This document shows positions 26,885 to 36,459 of a stretch of DNA of 64,000 nt, piece by piece. The notes under the pieces are model-generated. The model made no database searches. It was not told where the DNA came from and saw nothing but the letters and a program-made list of their open reading frames with translations. Each line of letters opens with the position of its first letter. Within the stretch, counting starts at the first letter, position 1. A program made the position numbers and the translations under genes. The DNA is from Fluoribacter dumoffii NY 23 (GTDB lineage Bacteria; Pseudomonadota; Gammaproteobacteria; Legionellales; Legionellaceae). Where the stretch lies: contig NZ_CM001373.1 in NCBI RefSeq assembly GCF_000236165.1, positions 1,196,859-1,260,858 of the forward strand. The letters run 5' to 3'.

Positions 26885-27664
26885 CTAAATTTGCTTGAGA
26901 AAATTTTTCGGAGACATTCCCGTCAGTTGCTGAAATTCTTTTATGAAATGAGATTGATCATAATAATCTAATTCTTGTGAAAAAACGGACCAAGATTTTC
27001 CTTCTCTCATCTCTTGTAATGCCTTTTGAAAACGGGTAGTCATCATAAATCTTTTAGGACTTATACCTATAAGGGATTGAAAATGGCGTTCAAGACTGCG
27101 TCGGCTAATACCATAATTCTGTGCCAATTTCCAAATGGTGTCTTGAGAGGGTTTTGTAATTATATTTTTTGCAATATGTATAATGCCCTGTTGAGAAGAA
27201 TAATTATGGTTATTCTTTTGAAACAACTCGATGAGAAAGTTTTGAATAAGCTGGATAATGGTGTTTGGGTCCTGAATGGATTGAATTTTTTCCTCAATGC
27301 TTTTTAATATTGATTCATTAATAAAATCAGATAAACCTAAAGACTGATCAGTAAAAGCCTGAGCTGATTCTCTAAACAAACCCGCTATTGCCCAAGGATA
27401 GAAAAAAATTAATACGGACTTCGTATTCTTACTATTTGCTTGAAACGTTCTATGCTGCGTCAATAACCCAGTTATCCCCCAATTTTTAAGTTTTACACTT
27501 TGAGTTTCCTTTGTTATAAGAGAAATACCCCCTTGATATTGAAATCCCATAACTATAAAGGGACCAGGATAAACTTGGTAGGGTTCGCTTTGCTCCTGTT
27601 CTTCAATTAATTGTATATTTTTTACATAGGGCATCAGCACCGGATGGATGTATTGGTCAATCAT
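26885..27664 (-). CDS. AraC-family transcriptional regulator
   Basis: A 259-residue protein with a C-terminal AraC/XylS DNA-binding domain of two helix-turn-helix motifs: IWKLAQNYGISRRSLERHFQ near residue 175 and SWSVFSQELDYYDQSHFIKE near 220, ending in FQQLTGMSPKNF, the family signature. The N-terminal 150 residues form a DUF6597-like sensing region (VYPGPFIVMGFQYQGGISL), as in many small AraC regulators whose ligand is unknown. It lies 110 bases upstream of the hydrolase-hemerythrin gene on the same strand and may regulate it or share its transcript. Confidence 0.9.
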   Translation of the reverse strand: MIDQYIHPVLMPYVKNIQLIEEQEQSEPYQVYPGPFIVMGFQYQGGISLITKETQSVKLKNWGITGLLTQHRTFQANSKNTKSVLIFFYPWAIAGLFRESAQAFTDQSLGLSDFINESILKSIEEKIQSIQDPNTIIQLIQNFLIELFQKNNHNYSSQQGIIHIAKNIITKPSQDTIWKLAQNYGISRRSLERHFQSLIGISPKRFMMTTRFQKALQEMREGKSWSVFSQELDYYDQSHFIKEFQQLTGMSPKNFLKQI

Positions 27665-28058
27665 TAAAAATCACTTTACAGGAGTAACTACCCATTTCTG
27701 CCAGGAAACATTATATTCAGCTTCATACTTCATCGCTTAAATAGATTGATTATTTAATTTTGAAGAAAAATTCGCTGTTGACTTTGAAAACTATGAGGTA
27801 AATTTTTTAGTTGTTTTGCGGGAATCACCGAAATTATCCAATAAAAAATAATAAATTATACGAAATGGAATGATTATTGCAAATAAAATGGTTCATATAT
27901 TCATTATTGGAAGGTTTAGTTATATCCATCACTCTGATTGAAATACTCCACCAAAAAAAGATAAATGTCTATACTTAAAACAGGGTGTATTTACATAATG
28001 CGGCATCCTTGCCTCAATTAATCCTCTTTTGAAAAGGTGCTGTATTCAGGAGTGTAGT
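27665..28058. other. Divergent intergenic region
   Basis: About 390 bases, strongly AT-rich, with no open frame worth keeping. It should hold the promoters of the AraC-type gene (minus) and the 208-residue unknown gene (plus); a -10-like TATACT occurs near 27970. Confidence 0.4.
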
Positions 28059-28685
28059 ATGAGCTTTACTAAGCACCTATTTGGCCTTTTCAAAACAAGA
28101 CCTCAGGGTATTACTCAATTAGCGTCAACAATAAATCATGATATCCCCTACTACAGGATTCATGGTAGCTGTCCTGAGAATGGTTTACCCATAAGGGGCA
28201 ATTTTGACAGGGTAACTATTGAATCACTCGTTAAATACATCTCCGTCAACAAACCTCTTATAGCTTATGGCGGCACAGTAGATTTGGAAAACTTGTTTAC
28301 AGGATTTTTAAAAAACAAGGAGATAGAGGATGGCGTAAGCGGATTAATTGTGGGAATTCCAGAACGAGTCATTGAATTATCAGCATTATATGAGCCTTTA
28401 ATCGATTATTTTACGGGTTTAAACCCTGAAGAAAACACTAATGCTGTTTCAAATTTTATAAAAGAAAATGAAGCTATTATTGAAAGCCTGCCCGAATATC
28501 GAATCCTCGCTTACCTTACTGATTTAAAAAAATTAAGAGAAGGAGAGGCTGTAATAAACCATTTTGCTCATATGAACCCCCAGTTACCGGAAACACTGAC
28601 CATTCATGAACTTCAGGATACTGATTATTTGCGTGAATTATGGGTAAATACAAGTTCTTTTCAATATTCGATAAAAAATGAATAA
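28059..28685 (+). CDS. Unrecognised 208-residue protein
   Basis: The ATG at 28059 has AGGAG 6-8 bases upstream and is preferred over an earlier in-frame ATG at 28029, whose ten extra codons (rich in Cys) have no ribosome site. The protein is soluble, mixed alpha/beta, with no signal peptide or membrane span. A stretch near residues 60-110 (KPLIAYGGTVDLENLFTGF, then SGLIVGIPERVIELSAL) alternates strands and helices. I recognise no family. Its C-terminus is acidic and polar (TIHELQDTDYL), compatible with a secreted effector but not diagnostic. It is followed by another small unknown gene with its own promoter. Confidence 0.75.
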   Translation: MSFTKHLFGLFKTRPQGITQLASTINHDIPYYRIHGSCPENGLPIRGNFDRVTIESLVKYISVNKPLIAYGGTVDLENLFTGFLKNKEIEDGVSGLIVGIPERVIELSALYEPLIDYFTGLNPEENTNAVSNFIKENEAIIESLPEYRILAYLTDLKKLREGEAVINHFAHMNPQLPETLTIHELQDTDYLRELWVNTSSFQYSIKNE

Positions 28686-28811
28686 AGATTGTATTGTTTG
28701 CTACTCAAAGGTAAAAGCCCCCCTTCTGCTATCTACTCAATATGGGGCATTGTCCTTTGCAACTTTTCAACAAATCCAATTTCCTCTCTTTAAAAGCTTA
28801 TTAAGGCGTAT

Positions 28812-28843
28812 TTAATAATACCTTAAGAATTTGGCTTTATATT
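28812..28843 (+). promoter_or_regulatory. Candidate PmrA box plus -10 element
   Basis: TTAATAAT at 28812-28819 and TTAAGAAT at 28823-28830 are tandem half-sites three bases apart, with C before the second, as in the Legionella PmrA recognition element (cTTAATaTT, two bases, cTTAATaTT). A TATATT -10-like element starts at 28838. The box therefore takes the -35 position, as at known PmrA-activated effector promoters. The downstream gene begins at 28876. Confidence 0.5.
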
Positions 28844-28875
28844 TATCAATTCTGTTAGCAAAAAGGCAATTTATT

Positions 28876-29256
28876 ATGAAAGCTAAATTTGAAAACTCTT
28901 CACTTGAAGATCGTTTTAATAACTATTGGAACAACAATGTTGTACTATTGGATACAACTATTCGTAATGCCTCACTGGGTCTTAATTTTTTTCAAAGCTC
29001 GGCTAATATTGGTGAATTGATTAAAACTTACCAACAACATGTGCTCAATATCCTCTCCAACTTAAGTCGTCAATCTTATATGTTTGAAGACAAAAAATAC
29101 CTTCAGGACTACATGCAAAACACGATTCAACAAGCACAGGAAGACCTTTCTTTTTATTCCTCTGTATTTCCTGAATATGAAGGACTTATCACTGAGCTTA
29201 TAGGGACTTACGATAAAAATTTATCTGGGAAAAAAGATAGCTTGGGCTTGAATTAA
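28876..29256 (+). CDS. Small helical protein, probable PmrA-regulated gene
   Basis: A 126-residue protein from the ATG at 28876; an in-frame TTG 15 codons earlier would lie inside the promoter region and is rejected. AAAAAGG lies about 10 bases before the ATG. The sequence is predicted largely helical and amphipathic (NYWNNNVVLLDTTIRNASLG, then KTYQQHVLNILSNL), faintly phasin-like in size and pattern, with no catalytic motif, signal peptide or membrane span. A candidate PmrA box in the -35 position suggests control by the PmrAB system and possible export by Dot/Icm. The function is unknown and the phasin comparison is weak. Confidence 0.72.
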   Translation: MKAKFENSSLEDRFNNYWNNNVVLLDTTIRNASLGLNFFQSSANIGELIKTYQQHVLNILSNLSRQSYMFEDKKYLQDYMQNTIQQAQEDLSFYSSVFPEYEGLITELIGTYDKNLSGKKDSLGLN

Positions 29257-29263
29257 ACAAACA

Positions 29264-29303
29264 GCTCTCATAACCAGACCCGCGATAATATCTAGATGAG
29301 AGC
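29264..29303 (+). terminator. Possible terminator hairpin
   Basis: GCTCTCAT at 29264-29271 pairs with ATGAGAGC at 29296-29303 across a 24-base loop, just after the stop codon at 29256. The loop is long and only a short T-tract follows, so this is tentative. Confidence 0.35.
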
Positions 29304-29340
29304 ATGTTTAGAATTAATTCCAAGTTGATTTTTGCTATTT

Positions 29341-30540
29341 TTACCTATAGAACGTGCTGCGCATTAAGTCATCCCTAAGGTCAGAATCCATTAATAAATC
29401 TGGAGCGCTTCTACTTCGAGGTAATTCCTCGCGTTTTGGATTTTCTGCAGTGTGTTTGAGTCTATCTGCATTATTCATGTCGAAAAAGTATGGAGAATAG
29501 GCTAATGCGTTTTCTGTCCCCTTTTTTACAAAACAGAAAAAAGTTGCTTTTGCTACATCTTTTGCAGAACGAATCTCCTCTTTAACCAAAGTAAGTCCTA
29601 AACGGGACATCATCGCATCTATGATATTTTTAGAAAAATAATGGGATTGATACTCAGATTTAAATTTTAAAACAGCTGTAATCGCATCTTTGGGAGTAGG
29701 AATCTGATTTTTATCTATTGAATATCTTAGGTTGAGCAGGATATGGGACAGATCAAAAATATCATCATCGAAACAATTTGCGTGTTCGGATAAAAAGAGA
29801 ATCCCTCCTGGCTCTAAAATTTGACTTGCCTGTTTTAAACTTTCAAATTGTGCCTGCACAGATGGAAAATGATGCAAGGAATGATTATACATGACGACGG
29901 AAAACTTTTTTCCATTGACAGCACCTAATAAATCCCTGCCATCATAGGTATAGTGATGATTTATTTGGGACATATAGTCATTCTTTGTTTTTTTATCGCT
30001 GCTGTTTTCACCACCCCAGTCAATGCCAGTTTGGATATCGATTGCATTTCCTTCCATCTTAAGTTCTTCACTTACCAAATAAGTCATGGCGCAGTCTCCC
30101 GCACCAACATCGAGAAGAGCCTTTCCTTTTAGACTCTCCCTAGGGATTGGTGATAAACCGGCCGTGATTATCCGAGCGATTCTTGCAGCTTTATTCATTT
30201 GATATTCTTTATCACTCATTGCAAATCCCTGTTTACTCTGCATGCCAGCGGTTAGATACCACTGATGAATTACCGCGGCGCAAGTCTCATCCGGGGTATT
30301 TAAAGGATACTCTTGCAATGTTCTCAATAGGTCAAATACTGCTTTTGGCTCTATATCTGCAAATGCATACAAAAAAGCAGTTCTTACTTCTTTTATTTGA
30401 GTCTTGGATTTGAGTAAGGCATTGATTAAATTAGGTTTTAATATCTGATGGGCATGTTGAGGGGGAGTTTGAGAATCTTTCTGTTCATTTTCGTTATTAC
30501 TCTCCTTCACGTCATTAAAGTAATTCAAGTTGTTTAACAT
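29341..30540 (-). CDS. Class I SAM-dependent methyltransferase, candidate effector
   Basis: A 399-residue protein with a Rossmann methyltransferase core: motif I LLDVGAGDCAM (DVGAGD at 144-149), VVMYNHSLHHFPS near 215-225 as motif IV, and ILEPGGILFLSEHAN near 241-255 as motifs V-VI. These match the Methyltransf_11/25 group. The first 110 residues are polar and helical and may be a substrate-binding or targeting part. The C-terminus is rich in Arg, Ser, Asp and Glu (REELPRSRSAPDLLMDSDLR) and unlike small-molecule methyltransferases. AGAGGG precedes the ATG by 5 bases. It has no signal peptide and stands alone. The substrate is unknown; effector status is possible because of the added N- and C-terminal regions. 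Confidence 0.8.
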   Translation of the reverse strand: MLNNLNYFNDVKESNNENEQKDSQTPPQHAHQILKPNLINALLKSKTQIKEVRTAFLYAFADIEPKAVFDLLRTLQEYPLNTPDETCAAVIHQWYLTAGMQSKQGFAMSDKEYQMNKAARIARIITAGLSPIPRESLKGKALLDVGAGDCAMTYLVSEELKMEGNAIDIQTGIDWGGENSSDKKTKNDYMSQINHHYTYDGRDLLGAVNGKKFSVVMYNHSLHHFPSVQAQFESLKQASQILEPGGILFLSEHANCFDDDIFDLSHILLNLRYSIDKNQIPTPKDAITAVLKFKSEYQSHYFSKNIIDAMMSRLGLTLVKEEIRSAKDVAKATFFCFVKKGTENALAYSPYFFDMNNADRLKHTAENPKREELPRSRSAPDLLMDSDLRDDLMRSTFYR

Positions 30541-30719
30541 AAAAACCCTCTATAAGAATTGTCACCCAGTGCTCATTATATGATAAGTTTTTTTATTAAT
30601 AAATCATAGTGTTCAGTGTAGATGCAATTAAATTGAATCAACTTAAGTAGCGACAATACGGTTGCTGAAAAATACCCATCTAGTGTATTCTGGTTTGGTT
30701 TTTAGCCAGGACGCTAATT

Positions 30720-32225
30720 ATGAAAGAAAATTATTTTCATTCCTTAAGTTTAATAGAAGTACTATTCGTTATTATTTTTGTATTAGCCTTTATTATTACC
30801 CTTTGGAATATACTTCAAAAAGAACATACCATATTAAGGAATTTTCCTCTTATTGGTTATGTACGCTATTTTGCTGAGTTTTTGGGCGTATATTTACGAC
30901 AATATTTTTATGCACGCGACCGGGAGGAGCTGCCGTTTAATCGCACAGAACGCACCTGGATTTATGAAGCAAGCAAAAATATAGACACCACAATAGGATT
31001 TGGTTCTACTCGCGATAGAAGGCCTGTGAATACTATTTATTTTGTTGACTCCCCTTTCCCTGTCATTAAAAGGGATGTGGTCAAAGCACACGCAGTTACA
31101 ATCGGCCAGCATTGCAGACATCCCTACACAACCAACTCGTTAATAAATATTTCAGCAATGAGCCATGGGTCCATCTCCCCGAATGCAATTCTTGCTTTAT
31201 CTTATGGAGCAAAGAAAGCAGGTTGTTGGCTAAATACTGGTGAGGGTGGATTATCATCTTATCATTTGGCAGGAGAATGTGATGTGGTTGCTCAAATAGG
31301 TACAGCAAAATATGGGTATCAGGATGAATATGGAAATTTATCCGATGAGAAATTAAAAAAAGCAGCGGCACACCCCCAAGTTAAAATGTTTGAAATCAAA
31401 TTAAGCCAAGGAGCGAAACCTGGGAAAGGAGGATTATTACCTGGAGTTAAAGTAACGAAAGAGATTGCTGAAATTCGGGGAATTAAACCTTATAAGGATT
31501 CAGTTAGTCCAAACCGTTTCCCTGAAATTTCGAATTCGTTTGAATTACTTAACCTAATTCACCATATAAGAGAGATAACCGGTAAACCAACAGGATTTAA
31601 AATAGTTCTTGGTAATTATGAATGGCTGGATGAATTGTGTCAGGAAATCCTCAAAAGAGGTGTTGAATACGCACCTGATTTTATAACTCTTGATGGGGCG
31701 GAAGGAGGAACAGGAGCTGCTCCCTTAACGCTGGCCGATTATATGGGATTACCTCTAACAGAGAGCCTTCCGGTTCTGGTGGATAAACTAATAGAGTATG
31801 ATTTACGTGAGCGAATCAAAATCATTGCGTCTGGAAAATTAATTACTCCCGGAAGAGTAGCATGGGCACTTTGTGTGGGAGCAGATTTTGTCAATTCAGC
31901 GCGTGGGTTTATGTTTGCTCTCGGTTGCGTCCAAGCTCTGAAATGCCACAAAAACACTTGTCCAACCGGAATTACAACTCATAATAAATGGTTAGTTAGG
32001 GGATTAAACCCCAAAAATAAAGCCGATCGTGTTTATTACTATGTTAAAAACCTTAGCTATGAAGTAGGTGTTATCTGTCACTCTTGCGGCGTAAAGGAAC
32101 CTCGGGAATTAAGAAGACATCATGCACGCATTGTCTCAGAACATGGCACCTCTGTATCCTTGGCGGATGTTTACCCCCCAAAGAAAAAAGGCTCAAAAGT
32201 TAATATCAATAAAGAAAAAAATTAA
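30720..32225 (+). CDS. Membrane-anchored FMN-binding glutamate synthase-like protein
   Basis: A 501-residue protein. Residues about 8-32 form one hydrophobic segment (SLIEVLFVIIFVLAFIITLW), likely an inner-membrane anchor. The remainder is the FMN-binding TIM-barrel domain of glutamate synthase (GltB central region): SHGSISPNAILALSYGAK, NTGEGGLSSYHL, KLSQGAKPGKGGLLPG, DGAEGGTGAAPL, and a 3Fe-4S ligand set at Cys403, Cys409 and Cys414 in CVQALKCHKNTC. The amidotransferase domain and GltD partner are absent, so it is a stand-alone member of the family (500-550 residues), whose reaction is not settled; electron transfer to a substrate other than 2-oxoglutarate is possible. A further cysteine pair, CHSCG, lies near residue 460. 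Confidence 0.88.
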   Translation: MKENYFHSLSLIEVLFVIIFVLAFIITLWNILQKEHTILRNFPLIGYVRYFAEFLGVYLRQYFYARDREELPFNRTERTWIYEASKNIDTTIGFGSTRDRRPVNTIYFVDSPFPVIKRDVVKAHAVTIGQHCRHPYTTNSLINISAMSHGSISPNAILALSYGAKKAGCWLNTGEGGLSSYHLAGECDVVAQIGTAKYGYQDEYGNLSDEKLKKAAAHPQVKMFEIKLSQGAKPGKGGLLPGVKVTKEIAEIRGIKPYKDSVSPNRFPEISNSFELLNLIHHIREITGKPTGFKIVLGNYEWLDELCQEILKRGVEYAPDFITLDGAEGGTGAAPLTLADYMGLPLTESLPVLVDKLIEYDLRERIKIIASGKLITPGRVAWALCVGADFVNSARGFMFALGCVQALKCHKNTCPTGITTHNKWLVRGLNPKNKADRVYYYVKNLSYEVGVICHSCGVKEPRELRRHHARIVSEHGTSVSLADVYPPKKKGSKVNINKEKN

Positions 32226-32252
32226 CCTGAGACTGTAAACATCTCAGGTTAA
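32222..32252. terminator. 11-bp hairpin between convergent genes
   Basis: TTAACCTGAGA at 32222-32232 pairs exactly with TCTCAGGTTAA at 32242-32252 around a 9-base loop. It includes the stop codon of the glutamate synthase-like gene and lies before the end of the convergent transporter. No good T-tract follows on either strand. Confidence 0.5.
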
Positions 32253-32258
32253 CTCCTG

Positions 32259-33553
32259 TCAGGAAATACTTTTTTGTGCCTTTTCTGTAGCCATGTAAAG
32301 ACAAATGATGGTAATTATTGCCATGATAATGAGATAGACAGACACTGGCCAGGTTTTATCATGCGCCCACTCTACCAAACCTGTAGCAATTAATGGAGTT
32401 AATCCTCCGGATAATGCCGCGGAGAGGTGATAGGCAATTGCTGTTCCGCTGTAGCGAATTCGCGTTTTAAAGAGTTCTGAATAAAAAGCAGCTTGAGCTC
32501 CATGCATCATTGCATGAGGAACGCACATGCCAAACATTACCGCAAAAAATATCAACTGTGGATTTTTTGTTTGCAGTAACCAGAAAAATGGAAATGCAAA
32601 TATCCCCATCAGCAAAGACCCGGCGATGTAAACCGGCCGTCGTCCAATGAGATCGGAGAGCATGCCAAAATAAGGAATCAGGAGCACTTCAAAGATAGCC
32701 CCCGACATGACTGCATAGAGTAAAAGTGTTTTTGATAAATGCAGATTAAATGTTCCATAACTTAATACAAAAACCGTTAAGATATAGAATGAGGAACTTT
32801 CAATTAAGCGGGCGCCAACTGCCAAAAGAAAATTTTTTAAATGAGATTGCAGCATTTCCAATGCAGGAATTTTGGGTGGACGTTTATTTTTTGTTGCGTT
32901 TAAAACGCTTTACTCTCCATAATATGCAAACGCATATATAGCCCGACGAGAACGACAAAAAAACTAAGTAGAAAAGGAACGCGCCATCCCCAAGTTAAAA
33001 ACTGCTCATTAGGCATATTGGAGAAAAATAGAAATATCCCGATAGAGAGTACCAGACCAAATGGCGCCCCTGAATTCGGCCAGCTCGAATAAAACCCTCT
33101 TTCCTTTTCTCGACTAATCTCGGCAGACAACACTACTGCGCCGGCCCACTCCCCTCCAACAGCAATTCCTTGGATACATCGCAAAATGACAAGCAAGATG
33201 GGGGCAAATATCCCTATTGTGTCATAGGTTGGAAGTAATCCAATCAAAAAAGTTGAAAGTCCCATCAGGCAAAGAGTGATTACCAGCATACTCTTTCTAC
33301 TAATTTTGTCCCCAAAATGACCAAAAATAACTCCTCCTAATGGTCTGGCAAAAAATCCAACTGCATAAGTTGCATATGCAGCCATAATTCCTGCGACAGG
33401 GCTAATTTTAGGGAAAAAAAGTGTGTTAAAAAATAAAGCTGATGCAGTTCCAAAAAGATAAAAGTCATACCACTCAATAGTAGTTCCAATAAAACTAGCA
33501 AGCGAAACTCTTCGTGAGGCTTTTGATTTGGGATCGCGTCGTATAATTGCCAT
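32259..33553 (-). pseudogene. MHS-family MFS transporter, broken by a frameshift
   Basis: Two minus-strand frames together make one major facilitator protein. The upstream part (33553 to 32900, 217 residues) has TM1-6 with GTTIEWYDFYLFG, the ARPLGGVIFGHFGDKISRK loop and GGEWAGAVVLSAE, all features of the metabolite:H+ symporter (MHS; ProP/KgtP/ShiA-like) group. It ends with stop TAA after ESKAF. The downstream part continues from about 32905 in the -1 frame (VLNATKNKRPPKIPALEML, then six more TM segments with GMLSDLIGRRPVY) to 32259. Joined, the length is about 430 residues, normal for the family. A one-base change near 32900-32910 splits it. No slippery heptamer sits in frame, so recoding is unlikely; it is a pseudogene or a sequencing error. 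The substrate is unknown. Confidence 0.85.
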
Positions 33554-33945
33554 AATTCCCTATATTACAATAAGATACCTTATTTAATCCTATATTAAAT
33601 GTAGTAAGAATGCGAGGATTAACTTTCAAAATTTAAGGGCATTTAAATCCTTTTTCGGGTGTGCTTCCAATGCATCCACACTGTCTACTTATGTCGTTAC
33701 TTGTTATTGGAGTGAGACTCAATTGAGGTTAACCAATAGGACTGTTTTTGATAAATGATATGTCTCAAATATGCACGTAATCCACAGTACTGAAGTAACT
33801 CTATTCAGCCCTTGAACGAACATATTCTTAACACCAGAATCATTTGAGAATCAGCTGAAAAGCTGGTATAAAAAATGTTTATATCGGGTTAAATCACGAG
33901 TAATAGTGTATGTTCCAGACATCTTCATAGAAATCGGAGTTTTCG
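33554..33945. other. Divergent intergenic region, no gene seen
   Basis: About 390 bases between the broken transporter and the PEP carboxylase gene. No protein-like frame, RNA gene or strong hairpin was seen; it should contain the two divergent promoters. Confidence 0.45.
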
Positions 33946-36261
33946 ATGCAACACAATGTCTCTCATCTGCCAAGAGAACTCAGCCGTATGATTTTCTGGT
34001 CCCTTACCCGTTTAGGGAAAGCCATCGACGAAGTCTATGGAAAAGAAACATTTGAACGAATTGAGCAAATTCGTCTTTCCATGCAAGAGACGATTGGAAG
34101 CGAGGCGTTGGTGCTTAGAAATGCCCTTCTTCGTCTGCAAACGGAACTCTCCAAGCTAGACAGAAATCAGCTTTATCAAATTGCTCATGGCTTTTCTCTT
34201 ATGCTGGAACTCATTAACGCCTGTGAAAATGCCTACCGCATTTTTCGTATCAATCAAAGACAGGAGATAGTTTATTCTGACAAACCTCAAGCGATTCATT
34301 ATGTCTTAACCGCTCATCCCACGGAAGCTCGTACCCCTGAATTTTTAACCCTTTTCAAAGCAATTACTGACTACCTCTGCGAAGTTTTGAAATCTCCCTA
34401 TCTGATGAATGAAGCTCATCTTGATCTCATGCTAAAAACCTCGCTTCAGATCAATATTTCGTATCAAAAAAAACCAAGTGTAGAAGAAGAGGCTCAATAC
34501 ATCTATCAGTACGCACTCAGTCCACTCAACATCAAACTTTATCATCACTTTTTAACTAAAGGCATTCCCATTCAATTACGCTCCTGGGTGGGAGGTGATA
34601 AAGATGGACACTCCGGTGTTAATGAAAAAATTATGGTTAGATGTCTTGAGCTTTCCCGCTCATTTTTTATTGCCTCCATCCAAGATGGTTTGAAGGAAAT
34701 ATTGGAAATTATCAAGCTCTCAACCGCCTTAAATGAAAATAAACCCCTGACCAATCAGATCACGCAACTCATTAAAAGAGGGCACGATCTCAGGAAAATA
34801 AAACCCGGGGATCATGAAAAAGTAACTGCATTCACCAAAGAACTTATGGATACACAGAGGAACACCTTAAAGTTTTTAAATTTCAACCCTGAGCAATTCT
34901 CAATGATCTCCAGTATTTTTCGGCTCTATCCAGCTCTGGTCATCCCGATAGAGCTCAGAGAAGATTCAGCCGTTGTGAAAACAAGTTTAAAAAGCATAGA
35001 GAAAACAACCATCACCAAAATGCTCGAACAAGTCTATTCCATAACCCGTGGGACTAATCCCAAAAATTATGTACGAGGCTTTATCCTCAGCATGGTTGAA
35101 TCAGCTGAGGATATAAAAAATGGAATTAGCCTGGTCAAAAAAATTTTTAGGAACTACGCCCTGCCTGTTGTGCCCTTATTTGAAAATCAACTTGCACTCA
35201 CCAGTGCCAATACCATTTTAAGTCAGTCGCTCACAGAGGATGTCAGACAAAAGCATCTTAAATTATGGGATGGATACTATGAGGTTATGCTGGGTTACTC
35301 CGACTCGTCTAAAGAAAATGGGGTACTGCCCTCCCGACTCATGATTGCGAAAAGCTTAAAAAGTATTCAGTCCACGCTGGAAAATAAGAACCTTAGGCCT
35401 ATATTTTTTCATGGTTCAGGCGGCAGTATTGAACGAGGAGGCGGGGATATCAAAGAACAGACTGCTTCATGGTCTAAAGATATGATGACCCATTATAAAG
35501 CAACGGTTCAGGGAGAGATGGTTGCAAGACTATTTGGTTCGAGTTCCATCCTCAAAAGTCAGATTGATAAATTTCTTGCCATTTATTCAGAAAAAAACAA
35601 TGATTCGGACAAGGGTTATCCCGAAGAACTTTTATCATTTGCCCACACAGTCAGTCAGAAATATAAAGCACTTATTAACAGCGAATGGTTTTGGCCTACA
35701 ATTGAAAGTGCTTCGCCCTATCACTTTTTGACAGAGCTGAAAATTGGTTCGCGTCCAACCAAACGAAAATCAGGACCTGATCAAAGAAAGCTGCGGGCAA
35801 TTCCCTGGATTCTATGCTGGACTCAAACACGAATTCTTTTCCCGACTTGGTGGGGTATTGGTTCCACTTGGCTTGAATTAGATGCGCTTGGAAAAAATAA
35901 GCTTAAAATGATCTATAACGAGAATTCTCTTTTCGCTGCCTTTGTGAAACAGTTAGGAGTCACCCTTTCTAAAGTGTACCTCCCGATTTGGGAGCAGTAC
36001 TTATGTCAATTAACTGGATCCGATGAATACCTCACACCCTTTCAATCAGAACTCGAGTCAACCATCTTATTCTTCCATCAAATAACAGGTGAAAATGATT
36101 TTTGTTTTCACCAACCTTGGCTTGGGGAAAGTATCCAATTAAGATCAACACTCGTTCATCCTTTAAATCTCATTCAGATTGAGGCCATGAAAAGAATAGA
36201 TTTACCTCTTTTAAGAAAAACAGTTACCGGTATTTCCTGTGGTATGCTGACAACAGGATAA
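33946..36261 (+). CDS. ppc: Phosphoenolpyruvate carboxylase, divergent short form
   Basis: A 771-residue PEP carboxylase, which adds bicarbonate to PEP to give oxaloacetate and refill the TCA cycle. Family motifs in order: TAHPTEARTPEF near residue 124 (catalytic His), SWVGGDKDGH near 213, GYSDSSKENG near 447, the glycine-rich loop FHGSGGSIERGG near 488, GEMVARLFG near 525, IGSRPTKRK near 605, AIPWILCWTQTR near 620, and the C-terminus GISCGMLTTG. It is shorter than most bacterial enzymes (about 870-930). Several usually fixed residues are changed: the first loop arginine (HGRGG in E. coli, Arg581) is Ser, GGDRDGN is GGDKDGH, and the terminal RNTG is LTTG. I recall Legionella PEPCs being annotated at about this length, so this may be the sole cellular enzyme. 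GGAG lies 7 bases before the ATG. Confidence 0.85.
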   Translation: MQHNVSHLPRELSRMIFWSLTRLGKAIDEVYGKETFERIEQIRLSMQETIGSEALVLRNALLRLQTELSKLDRNQLYQIAHGFSLMLELINACENAYRIFRINQRQEIVYSDKPQAIHYVLTAHPTEARTPEFLTLFKAITDYLCEVLKSPYLMNEAHLDLMLKTSLQINISYQKKPSVEEEAQYIYQYALSPLNIKLYHHFLTKGIPIQLRSWVGGDKDGHSGVNEKIMVRCLELSRSFFIASIQDGLKEILEIIKLSTALNENKPLTNQITQLIKRGHDLRKIKPGDHEKVTAFTKELMDTQRNTLKFLNFNPEQFSMISSIFRLYPALVIPIELREDSAVVKTSLKSIEKTTITKMLEQVYSITRGTNPKNYVRGFILSMVESAEDIKNGISLVKKIFRNYALPVVPLFENQLALTSANTILSQSLTEDVRQKHLKLWDGYYEVMLGYSDSSKENGVLPSRLMIAKSLKSIQSTLENKNLRPIFFHGSGGSIERGGGDIKEQTASWSKDMMTHYKATVQGEMVARLFGSSSILKSQIDKFLAIYSEKNNDSDKGYPEELLSFAHTVSQKYKALINSEWFWPTIESASPYHFLTELKIGSRPTKRKSGPDQRKLRAIPWILCWTQTRILFPTWWGIGSTWLELDALGKNKLKMIYNENSLFAAFVKQLGVTLSKVYLPIWEQYLCQLTGSDEYLTPFQSELESTILFFHQITGENDFCFHQPWLGESIQLRSTLVHPLNLIQIEAMKRIDLPLLRKTVTGISCGMLTTG

Positions 36262-36459
36262 GAGGGATTAATTGCTGCTCCAGGAGGGTAGAAACCATTA
36301 TTAATATTGTTTTGCCGGGATTACAATAAGATTAATTCGGGCAAAATTTAGCTAATACGATGACCTTCATTGTGCTGTATTTAGCTCCATGCTGAAAATT
36401 TTAGACAGAATCGTTTTCTTTTTCTACTATTAATTATATAGGTTTAGGATGGTATTCAT

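Noticed and set aside
32900..32910. Programmed frameshift in the MHS transporter
   Set aside because: No X-XXY-YYZ slippery heptamer lies in the correct frame before the stop, and this family is not known to use recoding.
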